From NCBI GenBank assembly GCA_913050055.1, contig CAJXAT010000018.1:1-32230 (forward strand): a stretch of 32,230 bases of DNA, written 5' to 3'. This DNA is from an uncultured Flammeovirgaceae bacterium (GTDB taxonomy: Bacteria > Bacteroidota > Bacteroidia > Cytophagales > Cyclobacteriaceae). Position numbers and translations under genes: made by a program. Positions 19,040 to 29,403 of the stretch are shown here, one piece after another. Numbering within the stretch: position 1 is the first letter of the stretch; every line of letters begins with the position of its first letter. The notes beneath the pieces are model-generated. The model searched no databases and was not told the origin of the DNA. It saw only the letters and a list, made by a program, of their open reading frames with translations.

Positions 19040-20778
19040 TGCAATTAAGCGAGCAAGAATGGATACGCCGAAAGGCCAGGAAAGATTTGATGGATATGAA
19101 TATTGATCCCTATCCTCCGGAACTTTTTGAAATAACCACCACGAGTCGAGAAATTAAGGAGAAGTTTAAAGATGAATCAGCATCTTTTAAAAATATATCT
19201 ATCGCAGGACGTATCATGAGTCGACGTATCATGGGTTCCGCCTCTTTTGCTGAAATTCAAGATGATGCGGGTAGAATTCAAATTTATCTACGTCGAGATG
19301 ATATATGCACAGGTGAGGATAAATCTGTGTATAATGATGTTTTCAAGAAAAAGCTAGACATTGGAGACATTGTAGGTATCAAGGGATTTGTATTTGTGAC
19401 ACAAGTAGGAGAAATATCTATTCATGTCACCTCCTTTAAAATATTGACCAAGTCATTGAGACCTCCGCCCATTGTGAAAGAAACGGAAGACGCTGAGGGG
19501 AATAAGAAAACATGGGATGCTTTTACTGATCCTGAACAAAGATATCGACAAAGATATTTAGATCTTATTGTAAATCCTGAGATCAAAGATACGTTTCGTA
19601 AGCGGGCACTTTTGGTAAACACCATCAGAAATTTCTTGAATGAAAAAGGGTATTTAGAGGTTGAAACACCGATTTTGCAGCCTATTCACGGCGGTGCGTC
19701 AGCCAAACCTTTCGTAACCCATCACAATACGTTGGATATGCCTTTGTACTTGAGAATTGCCAATGAGCTTTACTTAAAAAGGCTCATTGTCGGTGGATTT
19801 GATGGAGTTTTCGAATTTGCGAAAGACTTTAGAAATGAAGGAATGTCGAGATTTCATAATCCTGAATTTACACAGGTAGAATTATATGTAGCCTACAAGG
19901 ACTATTTTTGGATGATGGATTTAATGGAAGAGATTGTGGAGCAAATCGCCATTAAATTACATGGAGACACCAAAGTAACGGTAGGGGAGCATGTCATAGA
20001 TTTCCAAAGACCTTGGAAGCGATTTACCATGTTTGAAGCTATTACTCACTTTACAGGCATTGATATTTCAGAGATGGATGAGGAGGCGTTAAGAGCAGCA
20101 GCTAAATCTTTAGGAATTGTTACTGATGAAACGATGAGTTCCGGAAAATTGATAGATGAAATATTTGGAGAACAATGCGAATCAAAATTAATTCAACCCA
20201 CCTTTATTATCGATTATCCTGAAGAAATGTCTCCTTTGACTAAAAAGCATCGCTCAAAACCAGGCTTAGTTGAACGCTTTGAGGCGATATGCAACGGTAA
20301 GGAAATTATGAATGCTTATTCTGAGTTAAATGATCCCATAGATCAGCGGGAACGATTTGAACATCAATTGGCACTCGCCGCGCGAGGAGATGAGGAGGCC
20401 ATGGCTTTGGATGAGGATTTTTTACGAGCACTTGAATATGGGATGCCGCCGACGTCAGGTGTTGGATTAGGTATTGATCGCTTAACCATGATTATGACCA
20501 ATTCGACTTCTATACAGGATGTACTGTTTTTTCCTCAAATGAGGCCTGAAAAAAAGGAAACCCAATCAACTGATCAAGAATTTACAGATCAAGGTATACC
20601 TGCAGCTTACCTTCCCTTAATGCGAAAAATAGGACTGAACACCTTGAGTCAGCTCAGTGAATCTAATGTAAATAAATTGCATAATGACCTGTGCGGTATA
20701 CGCAAAAAGATGAAGCTAAAAAATTTGGAAAACCCAACTAAAGAAGCGGTTCAGAATTGGATTGATGCGTCAAGTTAA
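19039..20778 (+). CDS. lysS: Lysyl-tRNA synthetase, class II
   Basis: This 579-residue enzyme charges tRNA(Lys). An N-terminal OB-fold anticodon domain (about 55-150; [20 protein letters not shown]) precedes the class II catalytic domain, with motif 1 in the region [16 protein letters not shown], motif 2 at R265-E267 ([16 protein letters not shown]) and motif 3 at GLGIDRL (476-482). The usual C-terminal end lies around 504 ([10 protein letters not shown]). A further 75 residues form an extension containing [18 protein letters not shown], of the helix-hairpin-helix-like kind seen on other Bacteroidota LysS. The ATG overlaps the stop of the proline dehydrogenase gene by one base. Function is certain; the role of the extension is not known to me. 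Confidence 0.96.
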   Translation: MQLSEQEWIRRKARKDLMDMNIDPYPPELFEITTTSREIKEKFKDESASFKNISIAGRIMSRRIMGSASFAEIQDDAGRIQIYLRRDDICTGEDKSVYNDVFKKKLDIGDIVGIKGFVFVTQVGEISIHVTSFKILTKSLRPPPIVKETEDAEGNKKTWDAFTDPEQRYRQRYLDLIVNPEIKDTFRKRALLVNTIRNFLNEKGYLEVETPILQPIHGGASAKPFVTHHNTLDMPLYLRIANELYLKRLIVGGFDGVFEFAKDFRNEGMSRFHNPEFTQVELYVAYKDYFWMMDLMEEIVEQIAIKLHGDTKVTVGEHVIDFQRPWKRFTMFEAITHFTGIDISEMDEEALRAAAKSLGIVTDETMSSGKLIDEIFGEQCESKLIQPTFIIDYPEEMSPLTKKHRSKPGLVERFEAICNGKEIMNAYSELNDPIDQRERFEHQLALAARGDEEAMALDEDFLRALEYGMPPTSGVGLGIDRLTMIMTNSTSIQDVLFFPQMRPEKKETQSTDQEFTDQGIPAAYLPLMRKIGLNTLSQLSESNVNKLHNDLCGIRKKMKLKNLENPTKEAVQNWIDASS

Positions 20779-20812
20779 CGGCAATTTGAAGATTGATTAT
20801 TCGGGAGCTAGG

Positions 20813-22483
20813 TTAGGAAAGGCCAGATATGGTACCATCCTCATCAATATCGATTTGCTCAGCAGCAGGAATTTCTGGTAATCCAGGCATTCTCAACATA
20901 TTTCCTGTGATGGGAATTAGAAAACCTGCACCGGTGGCTATTTCTATATCTCGCACCGTAAATCCAAAATGATCGGGACGACCAAAAAGGCTACTGTCAT
21001 CGGATAATGAGCTTTGGGTTTTAGCCATACAAATAGGTAAATGGCTGATGTTTAGATCAATGGCTCTTTTAATGATTTTTTCTGCCTTACTCGTGTAGCT
21101 AATGGCCTCTGCACCATAAATATCTTTGGCGATGGCTGATATTTTATTTTTTATGCTTGAATTTGCGTCATAAGTAGGGACATATTGTGATTTACATTGA
21201 TTAGCTGCATCAACGACCTTTTCAGCCAGTTCCGTCGCGCCTTTACCACCAAATGCCCATCCGTCGCTTAAGGCAACTTCCACATTAATGGCAGCACAAT
21301 GGTCCTTTATGATTTGTATTTCTTCGACGGTATCTGAGATGAATTTATTGATTGCTACTACCAGCGGGATGTTGAATCGTCTTAAGTTTTCTACGTGCTT
21401 ATCAAGATTTGCCATTCCTTTGATTAGGGCTTTTGCATTGGATTGGTTCAATTTAGCTTTCTTGACACCTCCATGGTATTTTAAGGCTCTCACGGTAGCT
21501 ACTAATACAACTGCTTTGGGTGAAACATTTCCATAAAAACATTTGATATTAAAAAACTTTTCTGCACCTAAATCTGCACCAAATCCAGCCTCTGTAATCA
21601 CATAATCAGCGAGTGACATACCCATTTTTGTAGCGATAAGGGAGTTGGTGCCTTGTGCAATATTAGCAAAAGGACCGCCATGAATGATGGCTGCATTGCC
21701 CTCTAAGGTTTGGACCAGATTGGGTTTGATCGCTTCTTTTAATAACGAGGCCATCGCTCCTTGTGCGTTTAAATCTCGGGCATAAATGGCTTCGCCATTA
21801 AAAGTATCTCCGATATAAATGTTCGCCAATTTAGATTTTAAATCAGTCAAATTTTTTGAAAGACATAAAATGGCCATGACCTCTGAGGCTGCCGTAATAT
21901 CAAATCCGGATTCTCTAGGAAAACCTCCTGATTTACCTCCCAATCCCGATATTATATGTCGAAGAGTACGATCATTCATATCCATGGCCCATTTCCAGGT
22001 CACCGTTCTTGGATCTATTATAAGGTTTCGGGTTTTACTTTGAATATTATTGCCGATCAGAGCGGACAGTAGATTATTCGCTTTTTCAACCGCTGAGAAG
22101 TCACCGGTAAAATGCAAATTAATATCTTCCATAGGCACCACTTGTGAATAACCGCCACCAGTGGCACCACCCTTCATTCCAAAAACAGGACCTAAAGAAG
22201 GCTCTCTAAGGACAGAAATTGTTTTTTTTCTAATGCGATTAAGCCCATCACAAAGACCTACGGTGGTGGTTGATTTTCCTTCACCTGCTGGAGTTGGCGT
22301 AATGGCCGTAACGAGAATTAATTTAGATTGACTTACCTTTTCTTCATCAATAAGTTGAACGGGAATTTTAGCCTTATAATGGCCGTAATGGTCTAAATTT
22401 TCTTTTGAGATACCCAGTGAATCAGCGATGATATCTATATTTTTAAGAGCTTTACTTTGGGCTATTTTTAGATCGGGATTCAT
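20813..22483 (-). CDS. fhs: Formate--tetrahydrofolate ligase
   Basis: This 556-residue cytosolic enzyme makes 10-formyltetrahydrofolate from formate, ATP and THF. The ATP loop TPTPAGEGKSTTT starts at residue 62. Other family segments are LREPSLGPVFGMKGGATGGG, NLHFTGDFSA, GGPFANIAQGTNS, VITEAGFGADLGAEKF and the closing ATGAGFLIPITGNMLRMPGLP. I start it at ATG 22483 (MNPDLKIAQ); the extra three codons upstream would need TTG and are not conserved in kind. Length matches the family. It is convergent with lysS, 34 bp apart, and divergent from the sterol desaturase-family gene. It supplies one-carbon units for purine and formyl-Met synthesis. Confidence 0.97.
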   Translation of the reverse strand: MNPDLKIAQSKALKNIDIIADSLGISKENLDHYGHYKAKIPVQLIDEEKVSQSKLILVTAITPTPAGEGKSTTTVGLCDGLNRIRKKTISVLREPSLGPVFGMKGGATGGGYSQVVPMEDINLHFTGDFSAVEKANNLLSALIGNNIQSKTRNLIIDPRTVTWKWAMDMNDRTLRHIISGLGGKSGGFPRESGFDITAASEVMAILCLSKNLTDLKSKLANIYIGDTFNGEAIYARDLNAQGAMASLLKEAIKPNLVQTLEGNAAIIHGGPFANIAQGTNSLIATKMGMSLADYVITEAGFGADLGAEKFFNIKCFYGNVSPKAVVLVATVRALKYHGGVKKAKLNQSNAKALIKGMANLDKHVENLRRFNIPLVVAINKFISDTVEEIQIIKDHCAAINVEVALSDGWAFGGKGATELAEKVVDAANQCKSQYVPTYDANSSIKNKISAIAKDIYGAEAISYTSKAEKIIKRAIDLNISHLPICMAKTQSSLSDDSSLFGRPDHFGFTVRDIEIATGAGFLIPITGNMLRMPGLPEIPAAEQIDIDEDGTISGLS

Positions 22484-22622
22484 TTTATACAAGCGTTTGA
22501 GAATCGAAAATAAGGCATCAATGAGGATTATTATTTATCAAAATAGGTCAAATAATGTTTTTTAAATCGCATTCTTGTAATTTAATCTTATTTTTTCGTC
22601 AAAAAATATATATTTTACATGG

Positions 22623-23879
22623 ATGGAGGCTTATGTAGGTGTACTTAATTATGCCATACCCTTTTTTTTAATATTGATCTTTTTTGAGGCATGGATCGGT
22701 CATGTGAAAGGAGAAATTGTGGTGAGGAGCATGGATACCTTAGCCAGTCTTATTTCTGGAGTAACCAACGTCTTTAAAGATGTTTTAGGATTAACGGTCA
22801 TTATTGTTTCTTATGATTGGATGGTTGGTAACTTGAGCTTGCTACAGATTCAAGAGACATGGATAATTTATTTGATTGCTTTTATAGGATTGGATTTTTC
22901 AGGTTATTGGGTCCATCGAATATCCCATAAAATTAATTATTTCTGGAACCATCATTTGATTCATCATAGCAGTGAAGAGTTCAACTTAGGTTGTGCCTTG
23001 AGACAGTCTATTTCAAACTGGTTTTCAATCTCTTTTGTTTTTTTACTTCCCACTGCATTATTAGGGGTACCGGCTCAGATTATTGCCTTTATTGCACCGC
23101 TACATTTATTCTCACAATATTGGTATCATACCAAATTAATCAGAAAGCTAGGATTTCTGGAATATATTTTGGTAACTCCTTCGCATCACAGGGTACATCA
23201 TGCGATTAACGATATTTATATTGATAAAAACCTTTCTCAAATTTTCATTTTCTGGGATAAAATTTTTGGAACTTTTCAAGAAGAATTAGCTAATGAACCA
23301 CCCGTCTATGGTGTAAAAAAGCCGGTCAAGAGTTGGAATCCTTTTGTGATTAATTTCATTCACCTTTGGCAACTCCTTCAGGATGCTTGGAGAGCGAAGT
23401 CCTGGTATGATAAAATCATCATTTGGTTTAAACCTACGGGCTGGCGGCCCAAAGATGTCGCTGAGGCTTATCCCATTCAGTTGACTGAATCCGTGTATGA
23501 TCAGTTAAAATATGATCCGGACTACCCATTTTTCTTTCATGTTTGGTGTTGGTTTCAATGGGCCTGCATTTCTATTATCTCATTGATTTTTTTCAATTAT
23601 GTACCTGAAATTGGCTATCAAATTTTGATTTATTTTGGAGGTTTTATGTATTTGTCCATTGCTAGTATGACTTTATTGATGGATAAGCATTGGAGTGCCA
23701 TTTATGTGGAAATAATAAAAAATATCATCGCCGTGGCAGTAGTGTTTTTTTATGGAGATTGGTTTATGCTTCATTCATCTTTGGTTATCGGACCCGCTTT
23801 AATCGTTACATATCATATATTATGTATGTTTATGACCGGCTACTATTACAACTCATTTCGATCAGAGATACAAGCATAA
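22623..23879 (+). CDS. Sterol desaturase / fatty acid hydroxylase superfamily membrane protein
   Basis: A 418-residue integral-membrane di-iron oxygenase related to alkylglycerol monooxygenase (TMEM195) and ERG3. Eight histidines in three boxes bind the metals: HRISH (98-102), HHLIHH (110-115) and HHRVHH (188-193), with D91 and Y95 before the first box in the order DxxxYWxHR. Several hydrophobic segments surround the boxes, and a further C-terminal membrane region (about 310-410) makes it longer than simple family members. It probably oxidises a lipid (alkylglycerol, fatty acid or hopanoid/sterol-like) in the inner membrane. It is monocistronic as far as seen. The substrate cannot be told from sequence. 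Confidence 0.9.
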   Translation: MEAYVGVLNYAIPFFLILIFFEAWIGHVKGEIVVRSMDTLASLISGVTNVFKDVLGLTVIIVSYDWMVGNLSLLQIQETWIIYLIAFIGLDFSGYWVHRISHKINYFWNHHLIHHSSEEFNLGCALRQSISNWFSISFVFLLPTALLGVPAQIIAFIAPLHLFSQYWYHTKLIRKLGFLEYILVTPSHHRVHHAINDIYIDKNLSQIFIFWDKIFGTFQEELANEPPVYGVKKPVKSWNPFVINFIHLWQLLQDAWRAKSWYDKIIIWFKPTGWRPKDVAEAYPIQLTESVYDQLKYDPDYPFFFHVWCWFQWACISIISLIFFNYVPEIGYQILIYFGGFMYLSIASMTLLMDKHWSAIYVEIIKNIIAVAVVFFYGDWFMLHSSLVIGPALIVTYHILCMFMTGYYYNSFRSEIQA

Positions 23880-23955
23880 TTTCACCTGGAGACGTTTGGA
23901 AATTGGTTCTAAAATCTAGAAGAAAGGTTAGACTGAACACTTCTGTCCTCCTTAT

Positions 23956-26721
23956 TTAAAAAAAGTCTTGAAAACTTTTTCTTTTCTGAATTTTCAAATC
24001 TTGTAATAAAGCTGATTTGGGTCTTATAATTAAATTAAAGGATTGATTTCTTCCAAAAGGGATCCAATTGAAGCTTAATTGCCAACAGTGTAAATCACGG
24101 TTGACCCCAATGCTAGTCTGAGTAAATTTATTTTTCTCTAAATCGAAACCGGACCTAAAATTTATTTTAGTTTTTGGAGTCAGAGATACATCTCCTGAAA
24201 AAGTCAATGTTTGCCTTATCCTTGATTCTAATAAACCAGATTGAGTGACATTTACGGAATAGGAAACCCTAAGGGACCATGGAATATTAAAATTGACATA
24301 CTCATTTGGGTTTTTATAAATATAATCTAGATCAGCGGCATCTTGTAACCCTAATTCTTCTTGATTCGCGATATCTTGATCTATAAAATCATTTCTTCCA
24401 TTATTCTCCTCTACATCGCGTGAACCTTTTGGTTTTAAGTTTAAGCTAATGGCGGTGTTGATTCTAGACAAATTGCCTAAACCTTGGCCATTTTGCCATG
24501 AAAATTTATCAATTCGCTCCTGACGCGTGACTTGGCCTTCTTCATTGGTTACTAAAGCATTATATACGTAGGGATCAAGGGTGCCGCCGATATTGAAACT
24601 AAGCTTACCTTTAAAAAAACTGGTTCTAGTTGCTAAATTTATGTTGGATAAATTGAAAGAGTCAGCGGCAAAATTATAACCACTATTTATAGAGAAATTA
24701 TCGAACAGCTTAATTTTTTTATAACCAATGCCTAACGTATCTTTTTTATCTCGAACTTTTATTTCAAGATTATTTTGGAGACCAAAGCTCAAAGTTTTGC
24801 TGATATTTCCTCGAGGAGATCCATAAGCAAACTGGTGATATTTTGACATCAGTACTGAATCTCCTTTTTCGTTTTTTTGTATCCATTCCCAAGGGCTATT
24901 TTCGCTATTGGTTATGTCAGGCGTGTAGCTAAAAGAAATTGAAGGTGTGACTACATGGCGTATGGCTTGAATATAACCGCCAGGCTTAAAAAAGTGGGTT
25001 CCGTATATAATGGTACTCAAAGAAGCACCTGAATTCCATGAAAGAGCACGTGAAAACTTCTGGAGGGTATCGACCTGAACGGCTTCAAGTTCGGGTATAT
25101 AGGTATAATCAAGCTCTTTAGTATACCAATATTCTGTTAAATTGAAGTTGGGACTGAGATTTAATTTATTGAATAATTTAACTGTTGTGGCAATGGGTAT
25201 TTTATGTTGACCTCCATTTTTTGCATTTTTAAAATCCAATTTTAGTTCTTCTTCTTGTCCCTCCTGAGCGGATGTTTGGTTGGCTACTGTAAATGGAAAG
25301 TTGGTCTTCGCCTGTTTATTAGTGATTTCATTTTTTGCAACAAAATTATAGCTAAGTCCTAATTTTTTAAGGAAATCCATGTTGGATCCAGCTAATTTCT
25401 TAAAGGGGTACTGCCGATTGACATTGAGGGACAACTCTGGTAGATTAAAAGTCATCACACCTGTTTGTACGTTTTGTCGATGTCGGGCATTCATCGTCAA
25501 ATTAATAGGGGCATTAGCAAATTTTTGGCGGTAAGAAAGATTAGATGAAAATTGAGAACTGATACTTCTGTTAAAATCAGTAGTGGCTAAATTATTGTTG
25601 CTGTTATAAGTTGTTGTACCTGCTGAAATTGAAGCACTGACACTAGAATTACCTTTAGAAAGAGGCTTAAGATTACTTCTTAACCAAAAGTCATTACTGC
25701 TCAATCCATTTTCATTATCGATAATATTTTTATTAAAGCTAAAATTGAGACCTCCTGTGTAAACATATCTTTTTTTAAAATTTGTATTGAAAACAGCGCC
25801 ATATCCCCCATTAGAAAAAACAGATCCCGTAGTTCTGATATCCATATAATCATTAACAGCCCAATAATAACCGCCATCCCTTAAGAAAAAACCTCTTCGG
25901 GTCTCTTCCCCATAGGTCGGGACTAAGATACCCGAGGTTTTTTCTTTTGGTTTTGGGAACATTCCAAAAGGAAACCAGAGGGGGGTTTTAATTTCTCGAA
26001 ATCTCAAATTGAAAGGACCAGAGATGACATTTCGTTTCGTTACTTTGAGCTGTTTGGATTGAATATGAAAATGCGGGTCCGTGAGATTACAGGTAGTGTA
26101 CATGGCTTCTGAGATATACATTTCATTTCGTTCATTCTTCTTGACATCTTCGCCATGCATGAAGGCACCCATTTGCTCAGTGATTACACCTTTGATTTGG
26201 GCCCTTTTGGTCTTTAAATTGTAGATGATGAAATCGGTTTCGTAGACGGTACCCTTTTCTGTAAAAATGGGCTTTCCTTGTTTTCTTTCTGCTGAATCCA
26301 CGCTATAAGTTGAAGTAATGATTCTGTCAGTCATACTGATTTGGGTTTCATCAGCATCTAATTCAATTTCCCCATAGTCTATATGACTTTCTCCATAAAG
26401 GGTCAGTTTACTAGATTTTATATTAAAAAAAATGGAATCTTGGGCATTATAATTTATGATGGTTTCAATTTCTCCAATAGGGGCCTTAGGTTCTATGGAA
26501 GAGGATGTGGAAGTATCAGAGCTGACCTCTGCCCTTGAGGAGTCATTAGATATTTTTAGGGTATCCAAGCCTTTTAGTAGGATGGTATCGCCAGATATAC
26601 TTAGGCCCTCTAAACCTTTCAGCATCACAGTATCTTCTTGTACAACAGTTTGTGCAATTAAGGAGGCACAGGTTGATAAGGTTAAAATAAATCCGACTAA
26701 TAGACTTATTATGGACTTCAA
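23956..26721 (-). CDS. lptD: LPS-assembly outer-membrane protein LptD (Bacteroidota type)
   Basis: A 921-residue outer-membrane protein that inserts lipopolysaccharide into the outer leaflet. A signal peptide (to about ASLIAQ) is followed by a Ser/Thr/Asp-rich stretch, an OstA/LptA-like beta-jellyroll (about 88-250; SKLTLYGESHIDYGEIELDA, FLIYNLKT-like repeats, HGEDV), then TTCNLTDPHFHIQSKQLKV and a large C-terminal barrel beginning near PLWFPFGMFPKPKEKTSG. The barrel tail ends in RPKSALLQDLKIQKRKSFQD. The start is TTG at 26721 leading straight into the signal peptide KSIISLLVGFILTL. It is divergent from an amidase gene with a GTG start, 85 bp away. It is longer than E. coli LptD (784), as usual in this phylum. 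Confidence 0.92.
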   Translation of the reverse strand: MKSIISLLVGFILTLSTCASLIAQTVVQEDTVMLKGLEGLSISGDTILLKGLDTLKISNDSSRAEVSSDTSTSSSIEPKAPIGEIETIINYNAQDSIFFNIKSSKLTLYGESHIDYGEIELDADETQISMTDRIITSTYSVDSAERKQGKPIFTEKGTVYETDFIIYNLKTKRAQIKGVITEQMGAFMHGEDVKKNERNEMYISEAMYTTCNLTDPHFHIQSKQLKVTKRNVISGPFNLRFREIKTPLWFPFGMFPKPKEKTSGILVPTYGEETRRGFFLRDGGYYWAVNDYMDIRTTGSVFSNGGYGAVFNTNFKKRYVYTGGLNFSFNKNIIDNENGLSSNDFWLRSNLKPLSKGNSSVSASISAGTTTYNSNNNLATTDFNRSISSQFSSNLSYRQKFANAPINLTMNARHRQNVQTGVMTFNLPELSLNVNRQYPFKKLAGSNMDFLKKLGLSYNFVAKNEITNKQAKTNFPFTVANQTSAQEGQEEELKLDFKNAKNGGQHKIPIATTVKLFNKLNLSPNFNLTEYWYTKELDYTYIPELEAVQVDTLQKFSRALSWNSGASLSTIIYGTHFFKPGGYIQAIRHVVTPSISFSYTPDITNSENSPWEWIQKNEKGDSVLMSKYHQFAYGSPRGNISKTLSFGLQNNLEIKVRDKKDTLGIGYKKIKLFDNFSINSGYNFAADSFNLSNINLATRTSFFKGKLSFNIGGTLDPYVYNALVTNEEGQVTRQERIDKFSWQNGQGLGNLSRINTAISLNLKPKGSRDVEENNGRNDFIDQDIANQEELGLQDAADLDYIYKNPNEYVNFNIPWSLRVSYSVNVTQSGLLESRIRQTLTFSGDVSLTPKTKINFRSGFDLEKNKFTQTSIGVNRDLHCWQLSFNWIPFGRNQSFNLIIRPKSALLQDLKIQKRKSFQDFF

Positions 26722-26806
26722 GTTTGATACAAGTTTTGTTTTAACGAAAATTTTGCAATTTTTGTACTAAAGTATCGTATTTGATATACTAACCTATTGT
26801 TGAACA

Positions 26807-27589
26807 GTGAGAAATATTGCAATATCTTTTGTGATTTCGTTATCATTAATTTTTGTTTCGTTCCAAACGATTGGAATTAAACAATACAAAGTTAGGAAAA
26901 TAGTTATTGATCCGGGTCATGGAGGTCGGGATCCAGGGACCCACGGGTCATTTTCGAATGAAAAAGATGTAGTATTAAAAATTTCCTTGGAGCTGAAGAG
27001 AATTATTAATGAGAATATTCCAGATGTACAAGTTGTTCTGACCCGTTCGGATGACAGTTTTCCCTCACTGGCTGAGCGTTCGAAGATTGCGAATGATCTT
27101 GAGGCGGATTTATTTATTTCTATACACGCCAACTGGCTGAGTAATCCAAATGTTATAGGTACCGAGACCTACGTTATGGCAACTAAAAATATAGGTCGAA
27201 ATTTCGAGGTAGCTAAACGTGAAAATTCAGTTATTTTGTTGGAGGAAAATTATAAAGAGACCTATCAAAACTTTGATCCTAAATCAATTGAATCTTATAT
27301 TTTATTTTCGCTTACCCAAAATGCTTTTCATGAAAAAAGCGTACAATTTGCCAGCTTAGTGGAGAAACAGTTCAAAGAGCGCGTTGGCAGAAGGAGTTTA
27401 GGTGTTAAACAATCCAGCCTTCAACTACTTTGGAGTACCGCAATGCCTAGTGTTTTAATTGAAGTAGGTTATCTTAGTAACGCAGAAGAAGAACGATATT
27501 TGAATGATAAACGTAATCAAGTTTATATTGCTTCGGGGATTTACAGAGCGATTAGCGATTATAAAAAAGAAATTGAACGATCAAATTAA
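26807..27589 (+). CDS. N-acetylmuramoyl-L-alanine amidase (Amidase_3, AmiC-like)
   Basis: This 260-residue zinc amidase removes the stem peptide from peptidoglycan during cell separation. A signal or anchor segment covers residues 1-22. The zinc and catalytic residues are H38 (DPGHGGRDPG), E52 (SNEKDVVL), H107 (FISIHANW) and E219 (VLIEVGYLSNAEEE). There is no AMIN or SPOR domain, so this is the bare catalytic form common in Bacteroidota. The start is GTG 26807 before RNIAISFVISL; no in-frame ATG suits. It is the first gene of an envelope unit: the MCE gene follows after 3 bp. Confidence 0.95.
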   Translation: MRNIAISFVISLSLIFVSFQTIGIKQYKVRKIVIDPGHGGRDPGTHGSFSNEKDVVLKISLELKRIINENIPDVQVVLTRSDDSFPSLAERSKIANDLEADLFISIHANWLSNPNVIGTETYVMATKNIGRNFEVAKRENSVILLEENYKETYQNFDPKSIESYILFSLTQNAFHEKSVQFASLVEKQFKERVGRRSLGVKQSSLQLLWSTAMPSVLIEVGYLSNAEEERYLNDKRNQVYIASGIYRAISDYKKEIERSN

Positions 27590-27592
27590 ACA

Positions 27593-28537
27593 ATGAGGGC
27601 TAAAGAATTTAAAATAGGATTAATTGCGCTTGCCGCGGGCCTGACATTATATTTCGGATTTAGTTATTTGAAAGGGAGAGACTTCATGAATAAAGAAACC
27701 AGTTATTTTGTGGTTTATGATAACGTAGATGGTTTGACCAAATCAAATCCAGTAATTATCAATGGTTTGACGGTAGGTAAAGTCCGGAATATTCAACTTC
27801 GCCAAGATTTTAATAATCAAGTAGTTGTTGAATTAGCTATTAATTCTGAAATTATTTTAGGAGACTCAACTATTGCAGAATTGTCAAATGCAGACTTATT
27901 AGGGAGTAAAGCAATCGTATTGAAAATTGGACCTACAGATAGGCCTTTAGCCGCCAATGACACACTTAGAGCACTTATGGACAGAGGTCTTGCTGAATAC
28001 CTCGATAATGTGCAGCCGATCACCGATAATCTTAATGTTACCATAAGGAGGATCAATGAAATTCTATTGGGACTTCAAGGGAGCGGTGAAAAAATGACCA
28101 GTACCATTTCTGAATTAGAAATCACATTGAAAGGGATTAATGAATTATTGAATGAAAATAAAGAAGGTTTTGCTTTAGTTATTAACTCTACTAACGAGGT
28201 GCTAATCAATGTAAAAAATAAGGTTAAAGATTTAGATCCTATTTTCATGAAAGCAGAAGACGTTTTGGATTCGCTCAGTAATCTAGATTTGAGTGGGACA
28301 TTGTTTGAAGTGCAAGATCTAATGAAAGCATTGAAAAGTACCATTTCGGCTATAAACCAAGGTCAAGGTACAATAGGTCAATTGATCGTGAACGATTCTT
28401 TGTATAATAATCTCAATCAATTGTTGTTTGATCTAGATAAATTGACCCTTCATTTTAATCAATACCCCAAAGACTTTCTCAAACCTTTAGGGAGAAAGAG
28501 CAAAAAAATGAAGGGATTGGAGTCCCTAAATAATTGA
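27593..28537 (+). CDS. MCE/MlaD family lipid-transport protein
   Basis: A 314-residue substrate-binding component of an MCE-type phospholipid transport system. A single N-terminal membrane anchor (about 7-25) precedes one MCE domain (about 38-115; YDNVDGLTKSNPVIINGLTV, NADLLGSKAIVLKIG). A long helical C-terminal part follows, with heptad-like repeats and an NQGQGTIGQLIVNDSLYNNL segment seen in related MlaD proteins. It sits 3 bp after the amidase gene and 24 bp before a SirB1-like gene. The matching ATPase and permease (MlaE/MlaF) are not in this window. The family is certain; the transport direction and partner are inferred. Confidence 0.93.
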   Translation: MRAKEFKIGLIALAAGLTLYFGFSYLKGRDFMNKETSYFVVYDNVDGLTKSNPVIINGLTVGKVRNIQLRQDFNNQVVVELAINSEIILGDSTIAELSNADLLGSKAIVLKIGPTDRPLAANDTLRALMDRGLAEYLDNVQPITDNLNVTIRRINEILLGLQGSGEKMTSTISELEITLKGINELLNENKEGFALVINSTNEVLINVKNKVKDLDPIFMKAEDVLDSLSNLDLSGTLFEVQDLMKALKSTISAINQGQGTIGQLIVNDSLYNNLNQLLFDLDKLTLHFNQYPKDFLKPLGRKSKKMKGLESLNN

Positions 28538-28561
28538 TACTTAAAGATGGTCTGTTAACAG

Positions 28562-29398
28562 ATGAATAATAAAGAGCTGAAATCATTGTTAGAATTATTG
28601 GATGATGACGACGTTGAGGTGGTTGCGCATGTCGAAGAAAAACTTAAAACCTTAGGTACCGGAGTGATTCCTTTTTTAGAGGAAGCTTGGGAACAGACGT
28701 TCAATCCTAAGGCCCATGAACGGATTGAGGACTTGGTTCATTCCTTGCAATTTGAATTGGTTCAGGAGCGCCTGACGCATTGGTATGAGCATGAAAAAGA
28801 AGATTTGTTGAAAGGGATGTGGATTCTGGCCACTTATCAATATCCTGATTTAGAATATACACAATTGTCAAATAAAATAGAACAGTTGTATCGAGAAATT
28901 TGGGCACAGATGGGTCCTGACTTACTCCCCTTTGATCAGATTAAGACGATCAATAGTATGCTCTTTGAAAAATATAAATTTAGGGCCAATACCAAAAATT
29001 TTCATGCTCCGGGAAACTCCATGATAAATAGCGTCCTAGAATCCTCAAAAGGGAACCCTATATCCCTCTCTGCACTCTACTTATTGATTACTCAAAAACT
29101 GGGCCTACCTATATTTGGAGTAAATCTACCCAATTTATTTGTGCTCACGTATAAGACCGACAAACTTCAGTTCTACATCAATGTTTTTAATCGAGGATTG
29201 ATTTTTTCTAAAGAGGATATTGATAATTATATTGCCCAACTTCAATTGATGCCTCAAAATGAGTATTTTGAACCTTGCGATCATGGCCAAATAATCAAGA
29301 GAAGTCTTAGGAATTTAATGGTCGCCTTTGATAATATTGGGGACTATCACAAGAGTGATGAAATTAAAAGACTGATGAGCCTTATCACTGGTAGTTAA
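28562..29398 (+). CDS. SirB1-like protein, transglutaminase-like core (Transglut_core2)
   Basis: A 278-residue cytosolic protein of the SirB1/Transglut_core2 family (PF13369). The core motif GNPISLSALYLLI is present with GVNLPNLFVLTY after it, matching SirB1 patterns in which the canonical catalytic Cys is not at the expected site. The first 130 residues are helical and begin with an acidic LLELLDDDDVEVV segment that may form a HEAT-like unit. Biochemical function is unknown in most bacteria. It ends 5 bp from the convergent stop of the phosphopantetheinyl transferase gene. No signal peptide is present. Confidence 0.85.
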   Translation: MNNKELKSLLELLDDDDVEVVAHVEEKLKTLGTGVIPFLEEAWEQTFNPKAHERIEDLVHSLQFELVQERLTHWYEHEKEDLLKGMWILATYQYPDLEYTQLSNKIEQLYREIWAQMGPDLLPFDQIKTINSMLFEKYKFRANTKNFHAPGNSMINSVLESSKGNPISLSALYLLITQKLGLPIFGVNLPNLFVLTYKTDKLQFYINVFNRGLIFSKEDIDNYIAQLQLMPQNEYFEPCDHGQIIKRSLRNLMVAFDNIGDYHKSDEIKRLMSLITGS

Positions 29399-29403
29399 GG
29401 TTT

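Noticed and set aside
22484-22492. Three-codon extension of fhs
   Set aside because: It requires a TTG start while an ATG stands three codons later at the expected family start.
23690-23959. 89-codon + frame overlapping the end of the sterol desaturase-family gene
   Set aside because: It overlaps conserved membrane sequence in another frame and shows no family features.
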